A DNA stretch of 64,000 nucleotides from Phyto melanocephala (lineage: Eukaryota > Arthropoda > Insecta > Diptera > Rhinophoridae): contig OW799233.1 of NCBI GenBank assembly GCA_941918925.1, forward strand, positions 145,764,223 through 145,828,222, written 5' to 3'. This document shows, one piece after another, positions 47,998-58,300 of this stretch. The translations under genes were made by a program, and so were the position numbers. The number at the start of each line of letters is the position of its first letter. The stretch's first letter is position 1. The notes under the pieces are model-generated. The model had not been told where the DNA came from. It searched no databases and saw nothing but the letters and a program-made list of their open reading frames with translations.

Positions 47998-48013
47998 GTT
48001 GCCATATGGCAAC
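47998..48013. repeat. 16-bp palindrome, copy 1, near left end of piggyBac element
   Basis: GTTGCCATATGGCAAC starts 16 bp inside the left end. Identical to copies at 48370 and 49527. Likely a transposase-binding internal repeat, by analogy with the internal repeats of piggyBac. Confidence 0.85.
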
Positions 48014-48369
48014 ACTCTCTGTATCAGTTGTTACTCAGCTTTTCCTAAGCATAGGTAACGGTTATTATGAAATTAGCGAATATTTGAGAATGTTTATATA
48101 ATGTTTTTACTATTTTAGGTAAAAGAAAGTCAATTTCGTTTAAAGTGTCTTGTTTATAAGCTGTATTTTGGAAGTGCAAAAAAATAAGTTGTAAAATTTT
48201 ATAAAAATGGATTTCATGAAAAATTAATTGCCAATATTTTTCAAAACTTGTTGTATTTTTTAAAGTTATTTGATTAATTAATTTTGAAAGAAGTGTATCT
48301 TTGTTTTTGCGTAAAAATTATATATATTAAATGTTGATATCATATGTATATTTAATTTTTTTCATACAC

Positions 48370-48385
48370 GTTGCCATATGGCAAC
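48370..48385. repeat. 16-bp palindrome, copy 2, inside piggyBac element
   Basis: Identical GTTGCCATATGGCAAC, about 388 bp from the left end and 105 bp before the transposase remnant. Confidence 0.85.
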
Positions 48386-48489
48386 GGCAGGTGTTATATG
48401 GTGTTTCATATTTGCATAGTTAATAAATTAATTAATTAATTAATTTTCTGAAATATGTTTAGAATTTAACAGATAGTTAACATTTTCTC

Positions 48490-48895
48490 TTAGACTTCCT
48501 GGAACCGTTGATAGTGAAACCGAAAATAAAGTTACAAAGATTTTTGTTGAACCACCTGAAAGTGATGGCTATATAAGCGGTGAAGATGACGCTTCAAAAG
48601 AAGAAGGCGGTATCCCAGACAACATTTTTCCTTCTCTACTGAAATCGAATTACGAAATAATCTTTTGAAAATGGACAGCGATAAGATTCTAGTAAAGACA
48701 TAAGGAAAAAATGATAGGAGATAGATGATCTGCACAATTCGGTTGCAAATTCTACGGTAAGTGTCAATTCTCAACAGAAAGAATGATGGTATAGATCATT
48801 CCGTAATACTAATTATTGAAAAACGACGTTGCGCCGGAGAAACTTGCAAAACCATTGGTCGAAAAGCCTGTAAAAAGTGCGACATTGGCAGATAT
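48490..48895 (+). pseudogene. piggyBac transposase remnant: acidic N-terminus joined to cysteine-rich C-terminus
   Basis: The plus strand first gives KIFVEPPESDGYISGEDDAS and then EEGGIPDNI, the acidic N-terminal region typical of insect piggyBac transposases (of the type PPExDxxTDEDSGDE). After stops, 48813-48895 gives EKRRCAGETCKTIGRKACKK followed by CDIG, the start of the C-terminal cysteine-rich domain (usual form RxCxxCxxxxxRTxxxCxxCDVGLC). The whole catalytic DDD core between them is missing. GTAAGT-like and TTTTAG-like signals at 48764 and 48118 may be remnants of introns. Confidence 0.75.
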
Positions 48896-48934
48896 TCAGA
48901 GATATAATAATCGTCAATCCTCAATCTCGAGGCC

Positions 48935-49400
48935 GCAGTGGACGGTTTTTCGTCCAAAATCATAATGAGCGTTGAGGCTCATTTTCACCTCAGAGGGTAC
49001 GTGAACAACTATCGCTTCTGGGGCACTGAAAATCCACATGGAGCCATTGCACCCGCTCAAAGTGTCTGCATGGTGCACTGTTCATGCTGGAAGAGTCAAA
49101 GGGCCGAGTTTTTTCTGCCGCAATTCAAAAAATTTGGACTGGAGGATATGTGATTCCAAAAGGACGTAGCAACGTTACACACTTGGCGAGCCACAACCGA
49201 TATTCTGAAGGCGGTGTTCCCGGTGTTTACGTGAATAAGCCCGAAACTATGGAAGCCCTTAAGGACAACATGTGTGCTAGAATCTATCGCCCGAAGTTCT
49301 CGCCAAAGTGATGAAAATTGACCTAAAAAGCGCCCATTGGGCCGATATAATCTTCGCGACTTGACCTATGAAAGTCTAAAGGTTCAAATAAACACAATCA
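48935..49400 (+). pseudogene. Tc1/mariner-type transposase relic nested in the piggyBac element
   Basis: The plus strand reads FSSKIIMSVEAHFHLRGYVN (usual form FSDEAHFHLNGYVNKQN), FWGTENPHG, then in another frame PLHPLKVSAWCTVHAGRVKG, which is the block after the first catalytic Asp. The middle including the QQDGA block is gone, and the end resumes with YVNKPETMEALKDNM and EVLAKVMKI. GC content is clearly above the neighbours, so it is younger than most relics here. Its presence inside an element with matching TTAA ends means it arrived before, or together with, the last movement of that element, or later without disturbing the ends. Confidence 0.75.
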
Positions 49401-49526
49401 AAAAAAAAATCGAAATTTTTCAAACCACATCGGATAATTTGTATTGTATTGTTTGTTTTTTAATAAAATATATCAACAAAAAAATTATTTCATTATTGTA
49501 TTTTGTAAGTTGAGATAGTTCCTGGC

Positions 49527-49542
49527 GTTGCCATATGGCAAC
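49527..49542. repeat. 16-bp palindrome, copy 3, near right end of piggyBac element
   Basis: Identical GTTGCCATATGGCAAC, about 131 bp inside the right end, so placement is asymmetric between the two ends. Confidence 0.85.
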
Positions 49543-49677
49543 AGTCTTTCCTGGCTCCAGCAGGACCAGGACAAAAAAAATAATTATGACGAAAAGATCT
49601 TTTCATGAGTGTGATTGGAATTTGATAATTTTTTTTTTAATTTGTGCAATAAAGTATTCTCGGACATAATGGGTTAA

Positions 49678-51689
49678 ACGATTGAGGTTTCTGATGTTTA
49701 AATAATTTCGATATGCTTATTGTGTTACTGGATTTGAATGCCTAAATTTTGGAAATTTGGTTCGTTGCTCGGCCGTTAAATGTTGCGAAATGGTGTAACA
49801 TGTTCTGTAAATAAAATCTAAAAAAATTATAAACAAAAAAGTTTTAAAATTTTTACATTCTGAATTGGCTTTTGGTCAATCATGTACATGTATGTATATC
49901 TCTAGTAGGTCGACCGTCAAATCATAATATATAAAAAGTTAATCACTATTTGCAATGTTTCGCATGATTTTTTCATACATGTGAAGTGTGATAACAACGT
50001 GAAAACCACTGTCACTTATAATTGATTTTTACATTAAAAACTTAAGTTTAATTTTATTCAATAGCAATACTCGCGATATGAATCTGTAACGGATGATTTT
50101 CAATTTTTATAAGAATTTTTTGTTTAAAATAATTCATGATCAATTTAATTGTTCAGTCCAATGAGAACATAAAATTGTTAAGTCTTCAGCAAGCTCTTTT
50201 AACAGCTTTCACAATAACATAGCTTCACCGGCCAGCAATGTTTAAGAAAAGTGGCCCAAAATTGTAGGTCCCAAATACACTTCGTCAACTGCAGGAACAT
50301 TGGCGTTATACTAAAAATCAGTTTCAGATGTTAATTCACTGTGCTGATAACAATTTTTATTTAATAAAAATACACTTTCTTGTTTTATTTTCTATACATT
50401 ATAAATTCTGTTAGGCTTGGGGAAACACCCTGTATAACCAGATTAGATTTTTATAAAATAAAATTACATAAAAAAAGCACTAAAGTTCTTTCGTATAAAA
50501 GTCAGCGTAATAGTTTTTGTAACCCTATTTTTATGTTATTTTTCACACATCGGATTATCGTGCTTCCATTATTTTTTCCTATGAAAAAAAAAGTATGATA
50601 TTATGTATGTGTGTCTTAATTCTTAAATGTTCTCGAAAATTGTTTCCAAAAATTTTTATATGTATACACATTCTTTAACAGACACTTACAACACGTATTA
50701 GTTTTGGCTTCAAACCTAAACTTAAACCTCTTACACCTTTATAAAACACTTTAACTGCAAAGGTGGTGGTGGTGGCGGAAGATTTAAATGTTATATCGTT
50801 TCATTTTGGTGTTGGTTTTTATTTTATGTTTTTGGATTTTTTTTACATATTTTATTTCTATGCAAAGTTTTTAAAATTTATGAGCCTTTGAGTGCATGGG
50901 AAAAAATTCCACATAAATAACCAATAGCGGTTGAAAGTGGTTAGTGGTCGTAGTGCCGTGGTAATAATGGTGTCGGTAATGGAGGTTTGTGGTACATAAA
51001 TAAGATTTAAATATATGTTTATTTATGCCACAATCCTTTCGTGAATGGAGGGCAACATTAAAAAAGGAATAAAATGTTTAATACCAATTCTATCGTTATG
51101 TAGTTGGTGCACGTGATTTTAATAGTTATTTCGTTTGATATGGTAACGAAATGAATTCATTAAAAATGTTTACCTGTTTCGAATAAAGCAGTTTAATGGG
51201 AAAAATATATATTCCAATAATTTAACTTTAAAGCTTCGCATTGCTATGCTTACGGCCTGTTAAAGATGATATGTCTAACGATTTTTTAGTGACTTAAAAT
51301 ACGATGTAATGGTAACTTGATATTTCAAAATTATAAAATAAGTATTTACCCCAGAAATACTATTTCATTTTTGCTTTTTAAAAAAAACTGTAAGATCGAT
51401 AAATTTTAATTTAAAATTTGAATTATTCGCCAGTGTTCAGTATTCCGAGTGAAATTAAATCACTGGACTGTATGTCACACTGTATAATCGCATGTTTAAT
51501 TTGATGTGCAGGGTGGCAGATGAAAGCTGCTACAAAAAAACGTATTACAATTTTTTTTTTGTGTAACCAACCTGTTCATTTTAAATTTTCACAATGAAAT
51601 TAAATTGAGACAATGAAAGAAGCATTTTGATAGTGAACACCTTTAACGCTATATAGACAGTAGTTTTCGTCCTAAGAGAATATAGACGC
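49678..51689. other. AT-rich non-coding stretch, no gene called
   Basis: A patch at 50150-50330 has more even composition and gives a protein-like but unrecognised minus reading (DEVYLGPTILGHFS with stops). A GGT/GGC-rich run lies near 50762-50780. Nothing else. Confidence 0.45.
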
Positions 51690-52490
51690 ACACCTGGCGA
51701 CACTCCTCCTAGCCGATAATCTTAAATGAGTCTCGTGAATAATTTTTCCGAACGTGGCATAATCGCAAAAAGACCTTATCATCGAGATCCCCTAGTTCAG
51801 ACGCACGAAACTATCGCTGCTGTTCGATCTTTGAGTTTCGATAAAGATTTTTTCCATTAAAAGTTCAATTAATATGCAATCTGAACACAACAGACTGTCC
51901 GATTCGCTTGGAATTTTGAATGATAAGATCATTTAAATGGCAGCAGAGGTTGAAATCATATTGAATTGCATTATTATGTCCGAAGAGGCAGATTTTGATT
52001 TAAACGACAATGTTAACAAACAAAATTGTCGAATATGTAATTCTAATCTACTGACACTCCATGAGATGTAATTGCATCCAATTCGCGTAACAGTGTGGTG
52101 TGCAGTTTCATCAAGGTTCATTGTCGAAGCTTACTTTTTCGAAGAAAACGGTCAATGAGATCATTATATTGAAAGAGTTTTTCTTTCCAGAACTACGTCG
52201 AAAGATAATCCCTTTCAATAGGCGTGGTTGTCATATAGCCTTCAAAAAACTCCACATTCCGATAGCCCTCCAGGTCTGCTGACCTTAATGCATCTGAATT
52301 TTTTCATGAGGTTTTGCAAACTAAAACCTTAAAAAATAAAAATAACAAATTCGGATAATTTAAAGCAATTTCTTCTAAAAATAATTGAGGCGATTACCGC
52401 TGACACTCTATAGGCAGTAATCAATAACTCTTTGATAAGATATCGCACGTATTTCACCGAGGTGGAGGCTATTCGAATTCAATTATTTTT
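51690..52490 (+). pseudogene. Tc1/mariner-superfamily transposase relic, most extensive copy
   Basis: Across three frames the plus strand gives, in order, HETIAAVRSLSFDKDFF (DNA-binding linker), FPLKVQLICNLNTTDCPIRL (usual form YKxQLVQxLxPxD), EADFDLNDNVNKQNCRIC (usual form DEAHFxLNGxVNKQNCRIW, first catalytic Asp lost), LTLHEM, LHPIRVTVWCAVSS, FIVEAYFFEENGQ, then PDLNASEFFHEVLQTKTLKN (third acidic region, usual form DLTxxDFFLWGYLK) and IEAITADTLQ-like C-terminal sequence. The QQDGA block is missing or unrecognisable. Many stops make it dead. The 62-codon and 60-codon frames here are pieces or shadows of it. Confidence 0.75.
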
Positions 52491-54735
52491 GAAACTTTAT
52501 AAATTATTTTAATAAAGATTTATTATTTTTTTAATTAATTAATAAAAAATAAATTACAAAAATTTTACAAAAAGTTATTTGAGTTTCTTAGTTTAGCAAA
52601 ATTAATCAGCCAACCTGTATTTCAGTAGTATTTTGTTAAATTTAATGGCCGAAATACCTCCCTGTTTCTTGAATTGTATATAATTAAGTAGTTATAAAAT
52701 AACTAAAAAAACGAAATGTTTTTTATCGAAAGAGCTTAGTGGATCGTACCATCTCTTGCTGGTGGCTACAAGCAATAGTGTAAACTAACTTAAATTACTA
52801 TATTACAATCATGGAAATTTTAAAATGTTTTCGTATTGCTTTTTGTTTCAGCAGCTCAAAAAACGTCTTTCAATATAATTTTGTTTTGTTTTAAAAATGT
52901 TTACTAATACATTGACATTTTTCTGAATGGCAGGTCCAGTGTTAGGTCATTTTGCATGCGAGTAGAAATATGACAATTGCATGATACTTAATGAACAAAT
53001 AACAACCAATGATACCCTGTAGAATATTTAACCAAAATTTATTGGATTATTGTAAAATTTCTGTTAAAGTTTATACTTTTTAAATGTATTAGTTTTAAAT
53101 ATTTTTTAAAAAGTGCATTCAGAAACGCCATCTTATTAATTATTGAAAACAACACTATAAATATTAACGACTGCATCAAAAACTCGTCTATTAGGACACA
53201 ATGAACAGTAAATAAACACTTACTATGAAAGTTTGAAGATTGCACTTTAACGACACCTTGGAAGTCTTAACAGAAAAGCGAATTGCATAATATTCGACTA
53301 TTTCCAAGAATTTATCACTCATAGTACGTAGACAACACTGGCACATCACTACTTGCATATGTTATACAGGGATAATTGGTATAACCTTCTTCGGTAGCAC
53401 GTAAGGAGAGGGCATGATAAGGGTATAAAGTTAGCACTAATTAGGAAATCGATAAATTGTAAAAGAGAGATACATGAAGTGCAATATGGTTTATTAAAAA
53501 TAATATATTCTACAATGCTCTAGCTAGTAGTTTAGTACTAACTAAGTGATTTAACAAGCACTTTTTGGTAGTGAAGTTCTTTGGGGAGTTACTTTTCAAC
53601 TATTTTAGAGCAATTAAAGAAAAAAATTAATTTATTGTAAATGAAATATTTAAAAATACATGGTATGCTTACCATAATCTATTTTTATTAAATTGTAAAA
53701 TAAAAACTAGTTTCAAATAAGAACATAGAACTGTGTGAGCACGCAAAACCAATATTAGTAAGTCTTCTATAACATTTTTGTTATTGCTATTTAATGATAA
53801 CCATTACTTATTTCAATTAAATTTCAAATATCTTGATATAAAATTATTAATATAATTTTGTAGAGTTTCTTTAGCTTTTTCAATTATATTACAATATTTT
53901 TTATTTTTTTCTTTTATAATTTTCGTGATCTCAATCAAATTTTTCTCTTAAATCTTACCGATGTTGCAAATTACCTCCTTTTTATAATCGCATGCCTCTT
54001 GTAATTAAACTATACTTGAACGGGCCTTAATTACATAAAAATTCAAGCTCAAGTTTCATGCTTTATAAATAACAAAATTTATATAAATTTTTTCTTCTAA
54101 ATTTGTACGAACTACTACAAACTACATAATTTGGACTTTCACTCTTAATTACCAGGTATATGACCTTAAGAATTTTTCATCCAAAGGCATTTTTCTCTTA
54201 GCAATGCGACTGTCAAAACCAAAAACAATCGCCTTGGTAAAATCTTTAAAGCAAAACAGAAAAAGTATGAAAATCTGATAGAAAATAAGGAAAAAAATAA
54301 ACAACTCTTGCTACAGTCATTTATCAAAATGTAGCAGCCATTAATATTATTTATAAACACGCACACTCTGCAAGGACACAGGACTGCAAAGTATAATAGC
54401 TAAAATAATCACACCAAAACAGAAGAATAATATATAGAATAAAATAAATAAATAAATAGCTCAACATCAGGTAACACGTCAGTGAACGTATCGTAATATA
54501 TGTAAACTAAGGACAGCAAATCAAAGATATGATAATATTTAATCTAGTGGGCTTGACGGTTACGGATTTCCATGTATGTACGTCTCTTTCAATAATTGTT
54601 ACATAAAAAGGGTAAAAAAAATTAAATGTCAGAAAAAAGGAAATCAAAATTATTTGAACAATATTGTCAAAATTTTTAAATAACAAAAGGTTACCGATTT
54701 TAGCAGGAGCATATTGTTAGCTATTTTATATCCAA
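52491..54735. other. AT-rich non-coding stretch, no gene called
   Basis: Chance frames only (53039-53245, 54166-54366). Confidence 0.5.
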
Positions 54736-55424
54736 CAAGTAATAGCACTATATTTGGCTGTGTCGAATCTTTCATACTCACCACCAATTTGATGTACTTG
54801 TAAAGCACAGAATTTATTATTTTGTTATTGCAAAGCCTTTGACCAAAAAACAATGATATCAAAATTTCAGAATCATACATCTAATTTTGCCAGTTTTGTA
54901 ACGTTTTAAATTTTGAATATACCGAAAAATATACTGCACGATATACATTTTGTTACGTTTTGATCTATAACTCCTTTCTTAATTCATGGATTATGGCAAT
55001 TTTTGAGAAAAAATATTTTTTTTACACAGGAAATATACATTCGAAATTTCATGACTCTACATCGATGCGTTTTGACACAATTCGATTTTATTCGATGTTG
55101 AAAGGACATCGTTTTTTTTACCTACTCTTGCACTACGGGCTATAAATCTCTTCCTAATTTTCCAATTTAGCCCATTCTCAATACCAAACAAATTTTGTTT
55201 ATAATAAATGTTCTCGCAAAATTTAAGCCCCATTGCTTTTTCGTTCCGACCTCTATCGTGCTTTCAGCAGACGGATTGACGGACGGACATAGCTAGATCG
55301 TCATAAAATGAAACCCCGATTCAGAATATAAATATTTTATGGGGTCCTTAATGCATATTTCGATGTGTTACAAACGAAATGACAAAATGAATATACCCCC
55401 ACCATTTTTTTGGTGGCGGGTATA
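54736..55424 (-). mobile_element. Helentron-like element, subfamily A, inverted and internally deleted (689 bp)
   Basis: Read on the minus strand it starts TATACCCGCCACC with an A-run and the partner GGTGGGGGTATATTCATTTTG. It has CTAGCTATGTCCGTCCGTC and GAAAGCACGATAGAGGTCGG, and ends TTGGTGGTGAGTATGAAAGATTCGACAC-type text with a decayed hairpin and GTGCTATTACTTG followed by T. About 1 kb of the interior of the full copy at 41939-43654 is absent. The frames 54650-54880 and 54960-55145 are chance coding within it. Confidence 0.8.
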
Positions 55425-57657
55425 AACAGGGCAAGAACGACATCATCATAAAGTTGGTAAATGTTTGCTTCAAAAGTAAACTAATAATATATTTTGAAAT
55501 GTTATTCTTTGACAATTTTTTCAACACTTAGGTTTGTGGAAAATTAAAAATTTATTTTATATATAAAATTTTTTTTAAGGAATAGAAGTACCTTAAGGGC
55601 CATTATTACAACTTGCCGTTAGCTAAAGGCAGGATTTTGTCAGACAGATAAATGGCTATGCATTTTAATTCATTAAAATATTATTTTTTTATCCATTACA
55701 TATTATTAAAACTAGTAATAATAATAACAATAAAAATTAAAGTTGTAATAATGCAAAGGTAACGGCAAGTTGTAATAATGGTTCTAAGTCTTTTATATTT
55801 TTGTTAATTTCGAATGTTCAGTAGTTAAAAAAATAAGTTGGCAGGACCAATGTTTTAAAGCTATTACAACAGTAAAATTTTTATTAATGCTTTGTTAAAT
55901 TTTATTTTTTCACGTCATTTATTTACAATCTCAATTAAATTATATTTTGGAGGGAGAACAAATTTGTTCCACTTTCAAAAATGTATAATTAAAGAAACTT
56001 GCTTTTCAAAATCAAGTTGTAGATAAATATTCACAATGCCTAAAATTTTGACTTGCCATATTGATATGTCTTAACTTAAGCTACCAAAGTCGATAGATAA
56101 AAAAAACTCTGTTTCTTCATTTTTTTAAAAGTCAAAATTTGTATATAAAGTGCACAAAAAAAAAAATTCTCTTAGAACTGATATTTAATATGCTTGGTCA
56201 TATCTACAACTATTTTAATAGATTGCATTGCCCGCACCAAATAAACATATTCTTACTTTAAAAAAATGTAAAAGAAAAATCAAACAAGTACCAATATAGA
56301 TTGTAAGATAATTAAAAAATACAATATTTAATTTGACAACTTACTTTTCCACAGATTGAGGTATTTTAAAAACTACGAAAAGTTATATTTAAAGTAAGAA
56401 GTTTATATTCTAGGCTGTAAAGTATAAAAAAGTTTGTTGTTTTTTTTAATGCATTTCTTTATGGTTGAAGGACGATAAAAGGGATTTTTATATTTCAATT
56501 TAAAATATTATATCTGTAATATTTATTCAAAATATTTGACATTTCTGTATGTATTAAGTAGATAGTGTGTATGTGGACAGTTTTTAAAAGAAATATTTTC
56601 AATATAGCAATTGGTAGCAGAGCCAAATCGGTAAAATTTCATATTAAAAATATTTGTACAGAGTACTATTAACAATATTTATGCCAAAAATTTTTGTTCT
56701 ACTTCCACTTATTCGAAACTGTGTGCTAGAAGGAAGAAGATGTCATTAGAATGGTTTATAGCAAAATATCTTTTAATAAAATTGAAATGGTCCATTTATG
56801 TAATCGCATCACGTGAGAACGGGTCGAACGACTTTAATAATTTTTTTTTTATACGACAAATGTAAAAGTAAAGATTTTTGTTACATGAAATTTGGTACAC
56901 AGACTGACTATAACCTAGATTAACACATAAACTATCGGTCATCGGGATAACTGCAAACAGACTTGCGATCTTTTTTTAATTAATGTGTTTTCCTAATGTT
57001 CAAGCTTTAAATAAATTTAGAAAGAACTATATATTATTTTAATCCGATATTTTGCTTTTCGTAATTTTAGCAATCATAGATCAAGTCAGAATGCTAAAAT
57101 AACGTAATAATATTTAAGTTTCTGAAACAAGTAAAGCATATGTACATCAGGGAAATTTGGTATGGTTGAATCCATGATATTTTATATAAAGAAGAAGGAT
57201 CGGGTGGCAGAAAAGCACATCGGATGAAAGTGGTCGAAAGGATATATCAAACGATCATTGAATGCACGGATACTGCCATCAAAATCTTTACTGCTTTGAC
57301 ATAGGAGCAACCTCGACCTTAGATCACAGTACTTTGACTTTCTTTTAGTACACAAGTCTCTGTGATGGAGATATTTTTGTTTTAAAAAACAAATGGTGTC
57401 AAAAATGGAAATAATGTAGTAGCGATCTACTTTCATATTCTCCTTACAAATATATGTATAATATTTTATGATTTAACACTTTATCAAATAAGCCATTTTT
57501 TAAAAGTCTTAAAATATCTATCAAAACGACTTTTATAAATATACTTTATTAGGAAATTTTTCAGGTGTAATTCGATTTAATATAAATTTAACCAAAGTTA
57601 TCACAATAACAACTGCCAACTTGTGCTAATTTTCTGAAAGTAATATTGTTATATTAC
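55425..57657. other. AT-rich non-coding stretch with one repeat-like patch
   Basis: At 56790-56960 text of the type CATCACGTGAGAACGGGTCG ... GAAATTTGGTACACAGACTG resembles repeated insect transposon flanks I have seen, but I cannot assign it. The 84-codon minus frame at 57182-57436 is unrecognised. Confidence 0.4.
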
Positions 57658-57714
57658 CTTGGCCTGCGTGAGAGGGAAAGATCGGATGGCCCAACAACTC
57701 CATAGGATGAGGAG
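57658..57714 (-). CDS. Candidate 57-nt coding exon, GC-rich, minus strand
   Basis: The block is 56% G+C (32 of 57) in DNA that is about 25% G+C. On the minus strand it is followed at once by the donor AAG|GTAATA (57657 downwards) and preceded by AG at 57715-57716 after a long T-rich tract without other AG for about 30 nt. Its length is 19 codons and all three frames are open: LLILWSCWAIRSFPLTQAK, SSSYGVVGPSDLSLSRRPR, or PHPMELLGHPIFPSHAGQ. I do not recognise the protein. The alternative is a fragment of a GC-rich repeat; the plus-strand reading has no comparable splice sites. Confidence 0.4.
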
Positions 57715-58075
57715 CTTCACCCAATTGTGTAACAAGTTTACAAATTGAAAAAAAAAAAATAAAAATATCTTAATTCTAAGAGTTTACATCATATGATTTC
57801 TTTTATTTATTTTCAAATTATATATTTTTTTTTAATAAAAGAGCCAATAACAAAAAATAATATTTAAGTGAATATACTGAAAGGCCACAAACACAATAAC
57901 TTTTTGCACATGAATATACATATAAATGCCTATGTACAAGTACCAGTGTAGATTTAAATTATTATTAATATTTTTCAATTTATTTTATAGTTTGTTGCTG
58001 TTATTTTTGTAGTTTGTTTAATAATATTGGATAATATTCTATTAATTGTAAACAAACGCAAGGTCATTATTTCGT

Positions 58076-58260
58076 TCAGTGAAGAGTAAAATTATAAAAA
58101 AACATCGAACAACGGCTAAATTGAAAAAATAAACAAATAAATTAAAAACCATAGTAAATAATTAATTAAATAAAAACTGTGCGAATAAGTACTTGGCAAC
58201 ATAGTACATTCCAACAAGAAAAAATTTAACAAGAATATAAAAACCTAAAGCAAAATTTAA
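58076..58260 (+). promoter_or_regulatory. Candidate core promoter (Inr) and 5' UTR
   Basis: TTCGTTCAGTGAAGAG contains TCAGT (58076-58080), the insect initiator consensus. The 180 nt that follow are A-rich without long homopolymers or splice acceptors and look like a fly 5' UTR (CAACAAG, AACAAGAAT, AAACC motifs). There is no clear TATA box 30 nt upstream and no clean downstream promoter element. It is interpreted with the exon that follows. Confidence 0.35.
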
Positions 58261-58300
58261 ATGGAGGAAACTTTGTATAATCTACGAAAAATTATGAAAG
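58261..58300 (+). CDS. Candidate first coding exon
   Basis: ATG at 58261 is preceded directly by an in-frame TAA (58258-58260), so it would be the true start. The frame gives MEETLYNLRKIMK and ends with one base (G) before the donor GTTAGT at 58301, i.e. a phase-1 intron. The charged, amphipathic peptide differs from the hydrophobic or poly-Lys/Phe peptides of chance frames here. The base at -3 is T, not the preferred A, which weakens it. The next exon is not visible in this window. I do not recognise the gene. Confidence 0.4.

Larger units (their letters stand above)
47982..49673 (+). mobile_element. Complete non-autonomous piggyBac-type element (1692 bp)
   Basis: TTAA at 47978-47981 and 49674-49677 border inverted ends CCCGTTATGTCC and (read inwards from the right) CCCATTATGTCC, 11 of 12 matching. 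TTAA target duplication plus CCC-starting ends is the signature of piggyBac. Inside are remnants of a piggyBac transposase (48490-48895), a nested mariner-like relic (48935-49400), and three identical copies of the palindrome GTTGCCATATGGCAAC. It cannot move itself but its ends look intact. Confidence 0.9.
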
